Assembly: GCA_003260345.1 (NCBI GenBank)
Contig: MORC01000001.1
Location: 124,001 to 188,000, forward strand
Reading direction: 5' to 3'
From: Candidatus Gracilibacteria bacterium GN02-873
Lineage (GTDB): Bacteria > Patescibacteriota > Gracilibacteria > BD1-5 > UBA2023
Length of the DNA stretch: 64,000 bases
Shown here piece after piece: positions 20,183-30,430 of the stretch (position 1 is the stretch's first letter; every line of letters begins with the position of its first letter). The notes below the pieces were generated by a model, which saw only the letters and a program-made list of their open reading frames with translations, ran no database searches and had not been told where the DNA came from. Both the position numbers and the translations under genes were made by a program.

Positions 20183-20259
20183 TGGTGGGCATACCTGGAC
20201 TTGAACCAGGGACCTCTACATTATCAGTGTAGCGCTCTAACCAGCTGAGCTATACGCCC
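20183..20259 (-). tRNA. tRNA-Ile (GAU)
   Basis: Acceptor GGGCGTA, anticodon stem CTACA/TGTAG with loop CTGATAA (anticodon GAT), T-loop TTCAAGT, encoded CCA. Confidence 0.95.
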
Positions 20260-20283
20260 GAGATTCGGAAATACTCCAAAATA

Positions 20284-20360
20284 ATGGAGCAGGCGATGGG
20301 ACTCGAACCCACAACAGTCTGCTTGGAAGGCAGAGACTCTAGCCATTGAGCTACGCCTGC
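20284..20360 (-). tRNA. tRNA-Gly (UCC)
   Basis: Acceptor GCAGGCG, anticodon stem TCTGC/GCAGA with loop CTTCCAA (anticodon TCC), T-loop TTCGAGT, discriminator T, encoded CCA. It decodes GGA/GGG, not UGA; the UCA-anticodon tRNA-Gly required by this code must be elsewhere. Confidence 0.95.
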
Positions 20361-20387
20361 TTGAACTTCTCTTGAGGAAGTGCACGC

Positions 20388-20415
20388 ATTGTATAAAAAT
20401 TTTTTTGATTGTCAA
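20388..20415 (-). promoter_or_regulatory. tRNA operon promoter
   Basis: On the minus strand TTGACA (plus 20410-20415), 16-bp spacer, TACAAT (plus 20388-20393), 27 nt upstream of tRNA-Gly. Confidence 0.75.
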
Positions 20416-20477
20416 AACTTTTTTCGACTTTTTTTAAAAACCGATTTTTGTATCAAAATTTTGGCTGATGCGTTATT

Positions 20478-21122
20478 TTATTTATGAGAAAAAACATAAA
20501 TGACGCGATTTTTTTCTCCAAGAAAATATTCAAATTCTGCATCCATTTTGAGCCCCAATTTTTTCAAAACTTTGTCACGAGATTTTTTTTCCTCATCAGA
20601 TGGCATTTTGTAGAGCAAAATTTTTCCTCATTTTTTCAAAAAGGGCTTTGCCCAAGTCAAAATATCGTCGATATATGCAGTCGCACGAGATGTGATAATA
20701 TCAAAGTTTCCAGCAAAATCAGGATTTTTGGCGAGTATCTCTGCTCGCTCTTGTATAGCAGAAATATTTTGAAGGCCAAGATTTTCAATGAAAAAATTCA
20801 TTGCACGAACCTTTTTTCCAACACTATCAAGTAATGTAACATCCAATTCTGGGCAAACAATTTTGAGAGGAATCCCAGGAAAACCGCCACCAGAGCCGAT
20901 ATCGAGCATTTTTCCATTCGTAAGGCCTAATTCATGAAGAATTGTCGCGCCATAAATTGAATCTACAAAATGTTTTTCGATAATTCCTTCTGCATCGCGA
21001 ATTGCGGACAAATTGGTATGAGAGTTGTAACTCTGAAAAAGTTCCAAAAATTTTTCAAATTGCGTTTTTTCCGCATTGGAAAGCTCAAAATGATGTTTGA
21101 GAAAAATATTAAAATGATCCAT
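20478..21122 (-). CDS. rsmG: 16S rRNA m7G527 methyltransferase
   Basis: SAM-dependent enzyme that methylates G527 of 16S rRNA. The 214-aa protein has HFVDSI, the SAM-binding DIGSGGGFPGIPL, LLDSVGKK and TSRATA, all typical of RsmG/GidB. One UGA (plus TCA at 20628) is Gly, in the KGG turn after the methyltransferase strand; without it the protein would lose its last 50 residues. A 10-bp inverted repeat lies just upstream of the start. Confidence 0.94.
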
Positions 21123-21128
21123 ATCGAG

Positions 21129-21162
21129 AATATATTGATTTTTTTGCTTTTTTCAATATATT
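21129..21162. repeat. 10-bp inverted repeat upstream of rsmG
   Basis: AATATATTGA (21129-21138) and its exact complement TCAATATATT (21153-21162) with a 14-bp loop, starting 7 nt before the rsmG ATG (minus strand). It could be an operator or an mRNA 5' hairpin. Confidence 0.4.
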
Positions 21163-21236
21163 ATGCAAAAAATATTTTTCTTCATGATTTTTGAACTTAA
21201 AAATTTTGATGAAAATTTTATTTCCAAAAAACCATA

Positions 21237-22724
21237 ATGCAAAAATCCAAATTTTTCACGCTTGAATTCTGGCTCCCGAAAATTCCTTTGTTGTCGCTTA
21301 TTTTTGTGTTTTGTTTGCCATTCATTTTGATTAATATCAATTATGATTTGGGGCTATTTTTCATCGCTTTTTATATTGCGTATTGGACGATTCGTGTTTT
21401 TGGAAGTTATCATCATATTTTCAAATCGTATCGAAGACTTTTGCAAATTGAAAAAACAGATTTTTCTAAAAATGAACTCATCGAAAATGGTGCGAAAAAT
21501 CTCGAACACATCGTGATTGTGCCGATTTATACTGAGCCACGAAATGTAATTGAAGATAATGTAATTTCGCTGGTACAAACAGAATATCGCTATCGTGAAA
21601 ATATTACGGTTTTGCTTGCGACTGAGGCGCGCGTTCCGACAGCGACTGAGCATGCTAAATATATTGTGGAAAAATATAAAAATTCTGGAATTCGGATTAT
21701 CAATATTGTGCATCCAGAAAACCTCGAAGGAGAGGGAAAAGTGAAGGGTTCCAACATTACTTACGCGATCAAGGAATATGAAAAAATGGCAAAACTTGAC
21801 CCAAAAAATACTTTTGTTTCCACGATTGATACCGACACAAAAGTGGAGAAAAAATTTTTCTCAATTATTACGGCAACTTTTTTGGCAACAGATTATCGCA
21901 GTCAGGCGATTTATCAATATACACCGTTGTATTCAAATAATTGGCATGAAGGAACATTTTTTGCTCGAATTATTGCGATTGGAACGACGCTTTGGCAATT
22001 TTTGGAAAGTCAAAATCCAGAATTTTATCGAAATTTTGCGGTGTATGGACAGACACTTGAGTGTCTTCATAAAGCGGATTATTGGTCACGAACTTCGATC
22101 GTAGAGGATGGTTTGCAATATTGGCGCGCGTATTTTGGTTGGAATGGGATGTTTCGAATTATTCCGACGCCCGCGATTTGTGAAATGGATTTAGTAGATG
22201 AAGTTTCTGTTACTCGTACTGTAAAGTCCCAATATAAACAGCTTCGCCGTTGGTCGTGGGGTTGTACGGATGTGGAATATGTGATTCCAGAAATGATAAA
22301 AAATAAAAAAATCCCGTTCCGTGAAAAATTCCGAAAAACGGGATACTTGATTTTGAATCATCTTTTTTGGGCGGGCGGTCCCTTAATGATGCTTTTTATC
22401 GGATACGTTCCAGGTGTGATTTACTCCATTGATCAGTCGCTCGCGGCTTTTACTGTTCCGATCGCGACTTCAATTATTTTTACCATTTTGGTTTCAACGG
22501 TTATTATTCCGAGTCTTTTGTCGATTCATATCATGCGTCGATATGCTGAATTTCGCTGGTATAATTATATTTTTAATTTTTTCCAGTGGCTCGCGCTCCC
22601 ATTTTTGACACTGACAATGTTTTCAATTCCTGCACTTGAAAGCCAAATTCGCCTCTTTTTTAACAAGCGAATTGATGGATTTGATACTACACAAAAAATG
22701 GAACGAAAATCCAAAAAATCTTAA
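21237..22724 (+). CDS. Membrane glycosyltransferase, family 2
   Basis: A 495-aa protein with two N-terminal membrane helices (about 15-60), a cytosolic GT-A domain with the DxD-type TIDTDT around Asp198/Asp200 and the QLRRW motif near residue 335, then three or four C-terminal membrane helices. This is the layout of processive beta-glycosyltransferases (cellulose/hyaluronan synthase-like), so a polysaccharide synthase is likely; the product is unknown. No UGA codons. The next gene starts 8 nt downstream and a polysaccharide deacetylase is nearby, suggesting surface-glycan work. Confidence 0.82.
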   Translation: MQKSKFFTLEFWLPKIPLLSLIFVFCLPFILININYDLGLFFIAFYIAYWTIRVFGSYHHIFKSYRRLLQIEKTDFSKNELIENGAKNLEHIVIVPIYTEPRNVIEDNVISLVQTEYRYRENITVLLATEARVPTATEHAKYIVEKYKNSGIRIINIVHPENLEGEGKVKGSNITYAIKEYEKMAKLDPKNTFVSTIDTDTKVEKKFFSIITATFLATDYRSQAIYQYTPLYSNNWHEGTFFARIIAIGTTLWQFLESQNPEFYRNFAVYGQTLECLHKADYWSRTSIVEDGLQYWRAYFGWNGMFRIIPTPAICEMDLVDEVSVTRTVKSQYKQLRRWSWGCTDVEYVIPEMIKNKKIPFREKFRKTGYLILNHLFWAGGPLMMLFIGYVPGVIYSIDQSLAAFTVPIATSIIFTILVSTVIIPSLLSIHIMRRYAEFRWYNYIFNFFQWLALPFLTLTMFSIPALESQIRLFFNKRIDGFDTTQKMERKSKKS

Positions 22725-22732
22725 ACTTTTTT

Positions 22733-24088
22733 ATGCTCGAATCGTATTTTCAAGAAATCAAACGCCGAAAACGCCGGAAATTATTTTTCTGGATTTTGGT
22801 GTTTGCATTCGCAACGCTTCTCTATTTTTTCTTCAAGGGAAAATATATTTCGATCAATCTCAATTGGAATAATATTTTGTCGCAATCGGGAAATATTATT
22901 TCTGAAACGGAAAAATCTGTTTCTGGTACTACGCAAACAGGTTCTTTTGCTAAAAATTTGATTACATTTAATTCTTTTTGAATTGTAAATGTAAAAGTTT
23001 TTCCGCGCGATTCACAGATTTATCTTAATCACGAGCCATATTCCAATGACAGCAAACCGCGAATTGATTATGGTGATTATTTGCTTGAAATTTTTCATGA
23101 TGGCTATATTGCGGCGGAAATGAATTTTAGTATTACGGAAGAAAAAAATTTCTATATTGACGATATTTCGCTTCTTAAAACGCCAAAATATTCGCTTTTT
23201 CCAAAAATTCAGGATGGGCGAATTGTCTCGATTGGCGATAACTCGTGGATTGGATATTCATCGAGCGGAATGCTTTTGTATCAGAAGAATTTTGAAAAAC
23301 CAACTCGTATTTCGAAAGTAAATTATGATCATATTGGTGGTGGAAAATTTTTGTCTGGTGGAACGCTTATTGAATACAGTCAAATTGATGAAAAATGGCT
23401 TCCAAATACAAATCTAGCCGTCAAAAAGTTTCTCAATAATTGCCCAAATCCGAATTATCAAAATGGCTTGATTCATTGTGAGGAAAATCAGAGTGCCATT
23501 ACGGAAGCGGGAAATATTTTTACTGGTGTATTGATGCATGGGAAAAATTTTCTCAAAGGTGAAAAAAATATTATTGTTGGTGATTTAAAATCTGGAAACA
23601 CGAAGAGTTTTGCTCTTACCGGCGCGAGCCTTGAAGGAACGAATTTTTTTGAAATATCGGGTGATTGGTACACGAATAGTGGCGCAACATTTGTTAGTAT
23701 TGATTCTATGAATCCAAAAATTCTTGATTTTGATTTGGATTTTGAAAAAATTGATTTTGTGCAACAGATGGGGCGTGAACTCGCAATAATTGGTACAAAA
23801 AATGATGCCAAAAAACTTGTTTTGATTGATACACACGCACAAAAACACGGACAATATCTCAAAATTCCTGAAAATGTCGAGCTGGAAAATATTCGAATTT
23901 ATGAAAAAGAGCGTAATTTTTTCCTCAAAACTCGCAACTCACTTTTGTTTTTTTATCGTGAAAGCGAAAAATTAGAATGGATTGTTGATGGAAAAATTTT
24001 GGCGATTGGTGATACTTTTGCGCTTTACGAAAAAGAAGGCGGAATTTGGATGGCCGACTGGCGCGATCCACTCAAAAATCCGCAATAA
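22733..24088 (+). CDS. Membrane-anchored extracellular protein, PEGA-like
   Basis: A 451-aa protein: basic N-terminus (KRRKRRK), one transmembrane helix (about 18-36), a short S/T linker, then a segment (about 83-140: VNVKVFPRDSQIYLN, GDYLLEIFHDGYIAA) that resembles a PEGA beta-domain, followed by a long beta-rich region with spaced GxxxW/Y and DG turns that might be a propeller. One UGA (22979) is Gly. It is 8 nt downstream of the glycosyltransferase, so probably one operon. Function unknown; a cell-wall or glycan-associated scaffold is my guess. Confidence 0.7.
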
Positions 24089-24118
24089 AAAATAAGAGAT
24101 TTCTCTCTTATTTTTTTG
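24089..24118. terminator. Bidirectional terminator
   Basis: AAATAAGAGATTTCTCTCTTATTT hairpin with flanking A/T runs between convergent genes. Confidence 0.75.
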
Positions 24119-24458
24119 AAATTTCTCCCGAGGAGGTTTCTTTGTTATTTTCTTCATTTACTTCTTCATCAATATTTTCTTCGATTTCTTGTGAATTTTC
24201 AACAAATAATGCTTGAAGAAGTTCTTGTTGTTCGCTCTGGATGGCAATAAGTTCATTGAGAAGGTGATTTTGCTCGCGTCCAATCCGAATGAGTTCATTA
24301 ACACCAAAAAGCCAACTCAAAAAACTTCGAATATATAAAAAAATCAAAAATAACAAAAAAAGTACCAAAAGCGCGATTCCGATGAGGATGAATGGGTACC
24401 ACTTTGGATCGGAAATATACGGTGAAAAAGTGGCTTCGAGAAATGGTTGAATGTCCAT
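24108..24458 (-). CDS. Small single-pass membrane protein with coiled coil
   Basis: A 116-aa protein with one very hydrophobic helix (about 23-47, LLVLFLLFLIFLYI), then a helical region (about 54-85) with heptad-like L/I spacing, and a strongly acidic E/N-rich tail. No signal peptide and no recognised family. It stands alone between convergent and divergent neighbours. No UGA codons. Confidence 0.6.
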   Translation of the reverse strand: MDIQPFLEATFSPYISDPKWYPFILIGIALLVLFLLFLIFLYIRSFLSWLFGVNELIRIGREQNHLLNELIAIQSEQQELLQALFVENSQEIEENIDEEVNEENNKETSSGEISKK

Positions 24459-24593
24459 ATAAATAAAAGTAAAAAAGATTTTTTGTAGTGTAGCGATTTT
24501 TTATTTTTTTACAAATTTTTTGAAAAAAATTTGCTTTTTTTAAAGTTTCCTTAAACTGATTTTATATACTGTACTTACCATATTTTTTGATTT

Positions 24594-26069
24594 ATGAGCA
24601 CCAAAGTTTTTTGATTTTTGACAGCCTGCATTGCGCTCTGCGGGATTGGGATTTTTTGGTTTTTTTCCCCTATTTTTCACTCATCTTCAGCGCTAGAAAC
24701 AGAAAAACGTGTGATGTATTGGTCAGAAAATGGAGATTTTATCTATTCTGGCGGTCTCAATTCAAGTCTCACTTATTCGTGAAGTTTTTTTACTGGTGCG
24801 ACAGCGATTGAAGACGTAAAAACATTCAAATCAGAACCATATTTTTCACCGCGCTTTTATATCGAGTATCCAAATTTTAACGAAATTCCAAATATAGAAA
24901 TTTTGTCAAGTATTCGTAGAAAAATTGTTGCACTTTCCACGATTCCAACAGAATCTTGAAGTCTTGCGGTTGCTGGCTATACTGCGGATTTTTCCCTTTC
25001 TGATGGGAATAATATCGGATCTGTGATTTATTCTATCAAATCACATTTGACGGATGGCGCGACCAAAGAAATCCATAAAGAAACATTTCTATTGCAGAAT
25101 TCTGGGAAATTTCTCTCCGGCGCATCGCTTATAAATACTGAAAAAACAACGGATTTGACCGACAAAATTTTGCACGCTTTTCAGACGAAATATCCAAATC
25201 AAAAAACGCATGATTTGAATGCGTTGCAACAAAATTTGGTTTCGTATTTGACTGAACCACAATTTGCTTTTTCTGGTAAAAATATTCAATCTTTCTTGCC
25301 GTCCGAGATTTTTGCTGAAAAAAATGGTGATTTACCAGTTGTGGTAGAAATTGAAATTCCGTACGAAAATTTGAAAGAAAATATTTTCTTGGAGCCAAAA
25401 GTTGAGAAAAAAATCCCAGAAAAAAAGACGCAAGCTGGCGTGTCAAGCGATGGGAAAAAATATGTTGCCCTCACATTTGATGATGGTCCACACAAAGATT
25501 TTACGCTCAACTTGCTCGATACACTCAAGACCAAATGAGTGAAGGCTACATTTTTTATGCTTGGACAAAATGTGGAACGCTATCCGACGGTTGCGCAGCG
25601 CGCTCAGAGCGAGGGGCATGAAATTGCGAGTCATTCCTGGGATCATAAAGCCTACAATAAAATGTCCAAACAACAAATGCGCACGGATCAACAAAAAACT
25701 GATTTGGCCTTTGAAAATGCAATTCACCAAAAACCGAAATTATTTCGACCACCATATGGTGCGTACGACGAAAATGTAAAAAAAGCCGTCGATAAAACGA
25801 TTCTGATGTGGTCAGTAGATTCACTGGATTGGAAAAATCGCAATGTTGAAAAAAATCTTCGTACAGCACTTTCTCAGGTTCATGATGGTGCGATTATTCT
25901 ATTTCACGATATTCATAAAACTTCGGTTGACACGATTCCTGCTCTTATTGACCGCTTACGAGCGCAATGATATGAATTTTTGACCGTTTCAGAATTGTAC
26001 GAAAAATATTATCCAAACGAAACATTTTTGCCGGGACAAGTATGTTTTTCTATGCGTCGTTGTCATTAA
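24594..26069 (+). CDS. Polysaccharide (peptidoglycan-type) deacetylase
   Basis: A 491-aa exported protein: N-terminal hydrophobic anchor (about 5-27), an alpha/beta region of the kind found in PdaC-like proteins, and a C-terminal NodB domain with all five motifs (TFDDGP; SHSWDH; RPPYG; DSLDW; LFHDIH). It would remove N-acetyl groups from cell-wall or capsular glycan in a metal-dependent reaction. Five TGAs (24612, 24780, 24957, 25536, 25968) are Gly; the standard code leaves two truncated pieces. TATACT at 24565-24570 may be the -10 box. A strong terminator follows. Confidence 0.9.
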
Positions 26070-26074
26070 AATAA

Positions 26075-26104
26075 AATAAAATCCTCGAAAGGATTTTATT
26101 TTTT
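26075..26104 (+). terminator. Terminator of the deacetylase gene
   Basis: AATAAAATCCTCGAAAGGATTTTATT stem with a T-run. Confidence 0.8.
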
Positions 26105-26199
26105 CGAAAAAAGTTAAAAATACTTATCAAAAATTTACCTTTTTTAAATATAATATTTAAGGTTACGAAAAATTCTCATTATTTTTTAAAAATTTTATT

Positions 26200-26865
26200 A
26201 TGCATACTCTATTAATTGAAGATACCGTTGCGCTTGCGCAGACAGTTGTTCGTTATTTGGCGAATGAAGATATTGCTTGTACATTGCGTACTGATGGGGA
26301 ATCTGGTTATATTGAAGCGATTCAAGGAAATTATGATGTAATCATTTTGGATATTTCTCTTCCAAAAATGAGCGGAATTGATGTGTGTCGAAAGCTTCGA
26401 GCAGAAGGTAATACGACTCCTATTATTATGCTTACTTCACGCGCTACACAAGAAGACATTGTGGCCGGACTTGATTATGGTGCGGATGATTACCTTACAA
26501 AACCTTGCGATTACCGTGAATTAGTAGCTCGCATTCGTGCACTTGGTCGTCGTGGTCAGTCCAACAAATCTACTGAAACCATTAAAATTGGAAAATTGGA
26601 AATCGACGCACAGCACCGAATGGTGTATTTTGCGGGGCAGGAAATTCATTTTTCTAAAAAAGAATTCGCACTTTTGCATTATTTTGCCACACATCGCGGA
26701 TATCATATTCCAAAATCTGAACTTATGGAAAAGGTTTGGGGAATTTATGATAATTTTGAAGAAGGAAAAGTGGTGGAAGTGTACATCGGATACCTTCGTA
26801 AAAAAATTCCTGGAATTATTGAAACGCGAAAGGGTTACGGCTATACAATTAAAGAGCTTTTTTAG
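26200..26865 (+). CDS. OmpR/PhoB-family response regulator
   Basis: A 221-aa protein with a receiver domain (phospho-acceptor Asp51 in ILDISLPKMSG, Thr in MLTSR, Lys in LTKPCD) and a winged-helix DNA-binding domain (about 125-221, ending RKGYGYTIKE). It is the partner of the kinase that begins 6 nt downstream. TATAAT at 26149-26154 is a plausible -10 box with no clear -35, which fits an activator-dependent promoter (inference). Stop codon is TAG. No UGA. Confidence 0.93.
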   Translation: MHTLLIEDTVALAQTVVRYLANEDIACTLRTDGESGYIEAIQGNYDVIILDISLPKMSGIDVCRKLRAEGNTTPIIMLTSRATQEDIVAGLDYGADDYLTKPCDYRELVARIRALGRRGQSNKSTETIKIGKLEIDAQHRMVYFAGQEIHFSKKEFALLHYFATHRGYHIPKSELMEKVWGIYDNFEEGKVVEVYIGYLRKKIPGIIETRKGYGYTIKELF

Positions 26866-26871
26866 TCCATT

Positions 26872-28047
26872 ATGAAGGATTATCTCAAATCGAGCGAAAG
26901 AAAATTGGTCGCGAGTTTTGTAATTGGTGCACTGATTTTCTTGATGGTTTTTGAAGGAGTTTTCCTCGTTACTCGTTATTTTATCGAAATACAAACGCAC
27001 GAAGAAAATTTTATCAAAGAAACCGATTCGATTGTCAATCATACGACGCTTTTGTCGACGCAATCAATTTCCTTTGTAATTGGAATTGAGGCGATTCAAA
27101 CGAATTCCGCGGGCCAAATTTTGAGTTCTCAGATTAAAAATTTGACGATTGAAAATATTTCGGATATTTTGGATGATGATACGCTGGAAGATATTGACGA
27201 AAGCCTGAACCATATGGCATATGCGGATGATTATATTGTACGGCGCGTTCAGCAAAATAATGTTACAACTTTTTTCTTTACGCGACCTCGAATTAATCTT
27301 CACACGATGCAGCGTGATGCGATTCGATTTTTGTTGCTCGATATGTTGCTGATTTTGCCATTGTGGTTTTTGATGCGTTTTCATATTCGTCGGACGCTTT
27401 TGCCAGTTCGCGAAAATATTGATACAATGACACATTTTGTTCACGATGCTGGTCACGAACTCAAGACTCCGCTCGCAATTATTTCTGGAAATTTGCAGAT
27501 TTTGCGCGATAGTCCGAAGATGGATTATGAACTGGTCGAAAGTAGTTTGGATACGATTGATGCGATGAATGAGTCTATTAGCGGATTGCTAGAGCTTGCA
27601 GACCTCAAAATTCCTGAAAAAAATAAGAAAACGAATATTTTGCCAATTGTCGAATCTGAAATTTTTCGCGCCAAAAATATCAAAAATGTCACTATTGAAA
27701 ATAATTTGACGAAGGATTTTTATGTTTCTGCGAGTGAAAAACATCTTTCGATTTTGATTCGAAACTTGTTGGAAAATGCGATAAAATACAATAAAGAAAA
27801 TGGGCGAGTAATGATTTCTTCAGAAAAAAATATTTTCACCATTCGTGATACGGGGATCGGAATGGCGAAAGATGATATTGATCGAATTTTTGATCGTTTT
27901 TATCGAATTAATCAAAATTCTTCAATTGCTGGATCGGGTATTGGTATGACACTTGTTGACAAAATTCTCAAATTGTATGATTGGGATATTAAAATTCAGA
28001 GCCAAGTTGACGAATGAACAGAAATTAGAATTATTTTTCCAAAATAA
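26872..28047 (+). CDS. Sensor histidine kinase
   Basis: A 391-aa protein with two membrane helices (about 12-36 and 151-167) enclosing an extracytoplasmic sensor domain of about 115 residues, then the H-box HDAGHELKTPL (His195), N-box NLLENAIKYN, G1 RDTGIGM, F-box FDRFYRI and G2 GSGIGMTLV. One UGA at 28015 is Gly in the final strand; reading it adds 10 residues. It forms a two-component system with the preceding regulator. The stimulus is unknown; the neighbouring deacetylase suggests envelope sensing (weak inference). Confidence 0.93.
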
Positions 28048-28050
28048 AAA

Positions 28051-28078
28051 CGAGCAATTATAGTTTAATATTTGTACA
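28051..28078. repeat. 28-bp pseudo-palindrome, copy 4
   Basis: CGAGCAATTAT, six bases, ATATTTGTACA. It begins 3 nt after the kinase stop and ends 20 nt before the glutaredoxin ATG. Confidence 0.65.
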
Positions 28079-28098
28079 AAATTTAATAACTTATTTTT

Positions 28099-28350
28099 AT
28101 GGTAACAATTTATACAAAAGATTACTGCCCATATTGTGTGCAGGCCAAAAACCTATTTACATCGCTTGGAGTTGAATTTACTGAGATTGATGTGACGAAT
28201 AATTCTGATATTTTGATGGAAATTGTTCAAAAAACGCGTATGCGCACCGTTCCGCAGATTTTCATAGGTGATACTTTTTTGGGTGGATATACTGATGTAG
28301 CAGCCCTTCATGCCGAAGGAAAGCTCCTTCCAATGCTAGAAGCAAAATAA
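28099..28350 (+). CDS. Glutaredoxin
   Basis: An 83-aa thioredoxin-fold dithiol oxidoreductase with the CPYC active site (Cys10, Cys13), the TVPQIF cis-proline segment and GGYTD, all typical of class I glutaredoxins (GrxC type). It reduces disulfides in the cytoplasm. No UGA. It has a palindrome upstream and a hairpin terminator downstream. Confidence 0.93.
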   Translation: MVTIYTKDYCPYCVQAKNLFTSLGVEFTEIDVTNNSDILMEIVQKTRMRTVPQIFIGDTFLGGYTDVAALHAEGKLLPMLEAK

Positions 28351-28373
28351 AACTCTCGTATGAGAGTTTTTTA
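28349..28373. terminator. Bidirectional terminator
   Basis: AAACTCTCGTATGAGAGTTTTTT perfect stem between convergent genes. Confidence 0.85.
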
Positions 28374-29228
28374 AAATTCTAATTTCCAAGAGTATTTTTT
28401 TTCAGTATTTGGGGCAAGTTTATTGATTCCTCATTTATTTGTGAAATCTCATTTTTGTTCAAATTCATCAGCAAATCAATCCCATGGCTCAATGCAAATA
28501 AATGGTGCATTCGGTTGTTTCCAGATTCCAAGATGCGAAAAATTTTCCCATGACATGTGGAAAATTTTTTCATTTTTTTTATAAAAATCGAGAGAATTTT
28601 CTGAAAAATTTCTCAAAATCATCGCGTCATTTGTGAAATATTTTTCCTGCAAATGAATTGTGCTATCTTGGATATAATCAACAAGATTTTCTTGAAGCCC
28701 TGGAGAAATCATGCCACCAGAAAGGCGATCAACTTTTTGTTCTGTTGGAATTTTTTCAAAAACGAACGAATATTGTTCAACATCTGTTCAAATTTTAAAA
28801 GCTGGATGTGCTCCAAGGGAAAAATATAAAGTATTTGAATCAATATTTTTGATGACATATTGAGCCTCAAGTGTATTTTTAGAAATTATATATTTGATAT
28901 AAAGCTTGAATTCAAACGGATATTTTTTCTGTGTTGCTTCTGACGATCAGAGGAAAAAAGTTGCAGAAGAATCGGTAGACTCTGCAAGTAAAAAATTCAT
29001 ATCTCGCGCGAATCCGTGTTGAGAGAGATTATATTCCTGATTTTCAAAAATATATGAATTATCTTTGAGAGCACCTACGATCGGAAAAAGAACAGGGGAT
29101 TGTCGCTGCCAAAAATTCTCCTTCTTTTGATAAATAATTTCTCTATTTTTGTACAATAATGAATTGATTTCTGCTCAGAAATGATTTATTTTGAGGATAA
29201 GGCTATGATTTTGAAGAATTGTTTCCAT
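28371..29228 (-). CDS. Aldose 1-epimerase family protein
   Basis: A 285-aa protein of the galactose mutarotase-like superfamily (COG2017): SPVLFPIVGAL, QHGFARDM with the conserved His-Gly-Phe-Ala-Arg, SLGAHPAF with the second conserved His, and CIEPWDG near the C-terminus. Six in-frame UGAs (plus TCA at 29175, 28947, 28788, 28476, 28449, 28431) are Gly. ATG at 29228 gives METILQNHS; a shorter TTG start would cut the first strand. The sugar substrate is unknown. Confidence 0.85.
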
Positions 29229-29235
29229 ATTTTTT

Positions 29236-29265
29236 AAAAAATAAAATCTCAATTTGAGATTTTAT
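29236..29265 (-). terminator. Terminator of the SIMPL protein gene
   Basis: ATAAAATCTC-AATT-GAGATTTTAT stem; the T-run on the minus strand is at plus 29236-29240. It overlaps the stop codon. Confidence 0.7.
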
Positions 29266-30002
29266 CGAAGTTCAAAAGTAAAAGAAAGAGTCGTTGTGTA
29301 TTCATCTTCTCCTTCAAACCATTGTGCGTCTGCCGTGGTAACTTCCTCTGAAGATTTTGCCATGTTTGCAAGTGGTTGTATATATGAACCATAATTCTGA
29401 AAATCGGTGGTTACTGAGAGAATTTTTCCAAGTTTTGCGCCCAAGCTATTGGCTATATCTTCGGCTTGTTTTTTGGCCTTCTCAGCAGCATCCTTTCGTG
29501 CTTCAGCTATAAGGCCTTCTTGTGAATCAAGGTTTTTATCTATAGATAAAACAAAAGTATCTTTTATTTTTCCGAGTGCTGTGATAATATTTTCAGTATT
29601 TCCAAAATTCTCTTTTGTAACACGAAGCGTTAAATATTGTATAACATTGTAAACGCGCTTTGACTTTCCTTCAGACTCGTTTTCTGTTTCATTATATCTG
29701 TCCCACTGATTTGTTCTCATTTCTTCAAGAACAATATCAGAATCATTCAGGCCAAGATTTTTTAGAGCACTCACAAGCTCATTTCGTTTGTTGATGAGTT
29801 TTTGTGTGGCAACATCAATACTTTCTTCGCTTTCAATGTCGATACTCATAGCAATTTTTGCACTATTTGGCTTTGCTTTAACGACCCCTTGTGTAGTCAA
29901 AGAAATGGTGCGAGGATTTTTGCTATTTTGTGTAAAAATGCTTGTTGCAATAATAAATCCAAGCAAAACAACTGACACGACTCCAAGAATTTTTTCCAAC
30001 AT
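29262..30002 (-). CDS. SIMPL-domain (DUF541) membrane-anchored protein
   Basis: A 246-aa protein with an N-terminal membrane helix (about 4-22) and a SIMPL/DUF541 region: SLTTQGVVKAKPNSAKI, repeated helix-strand units, EARKDAAEKAKKQAEDIANSLG and TTLSFTFELR at the end. Family members are periplasmic or surface proteins linked to oxidative stress and signalling; the biochemical role is unclear. ATG at 30002 is preferred to the start at 30098, which adds 32 unlikely residues. No UGA. Confidence 0.85.
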   Translation of the reverse strand: MLEKILGVVSVVLLGFIIATSIFTQNSKNPRTISLTTQGVVKAKPNSAKIAMSIDIESEESIDVATQKLINKRNELVSALKNLGLNDSDIVLEEMRTNQWDRYNETENESEGKSKRVYNVIQYLTLRVTKENFGNTENIITALGKIKDTFVLSIDKNLDSQEGLIAEARKDAAEKAKKQAEDIANSLGAKLGKILSVTTDFQNYGSYIQPLANMAKSSEEVTTADAQWFEGEDEYTTTLSFTFELR

Positions 30003-30062
30003 ATTTTGAAGGTTAAAAAATATTATTTTTATTATAAAGATTTTTTCTTTTTTGCAAATGAT

Positions 30063-30090
30063 TTGCGAAAATTTTGAAAATTCGTATACT
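30063..30090 (+). promoter_or_regulatory. Promoter of the PhnA-like gene
   Basis: TTGCGA (30063-30068), 16-bp spacer, TATACT (30085-30090), 27 nt before ATG. Confidence 0.5.
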
Positions 30091-30117
30091 TGACGCATTA
30101 TTTTGTAAAAATTTTTT

Positions 30118-30405
30118 ATGGCGTACGAAGAAATTGAATACGATATGTACGGTGATCCGATTTATCCGGATGAAAATTCCTCATTAGAATCGGAAAAAGT
30201 TGTTGATGCTTTTGGAAATGAATTGGCGTCTGGAGATACGGTTCAGCTTACGCGTGAATTGCCAGTGAAAGGCACGAAGGTAACTCTCAAGAAAGGTACA
30301 AAAGTGAAAAATATTCGCTTGACCGACAATATTGAAGAAATTTCTGCAAACATTCCAGAAGTTAAAGGCTTGGTTTTGCGAACAGAATTTGTGAAAAAAA
30401 TTTAA
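30118..30405 (+). CDS. PhnA/YjdM C-terminal domain protein
   Basis: A 95-aa protein whose residues about 28-95 (VVDAFGNELASGDTVQLTREL, continuing to the end at FVKK) match the C-terminal domain of the PhnA/YjdM family. The N-terminal zinc ribbon of that family is absent, replaced by an acidic Y/D/E-rich stretch. Despite the name, the family is not a proven phosphonate enzyme, so I do not assign a reaction. Own promoter and terminator. No UGA. Confidence 0.8.
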   Translation: MAYEEIEYDMYGDPIYPDENSSLESEKVVDAFGNELASGDTVQLTRELPVKGTKVTLKKGTKVKNIRLTDNIEEISANIPEVKGLVLRTEFVKKI

Positions 30406-30430
30406 AAAAATCCCATTTGGGATTTTTTTA
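30404..30430. terminator. Bidirectional terminator
   Basis: AAAAAAATCCCATTTGGGATTTTTTT between convergent genes. Confidence 0.8.
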
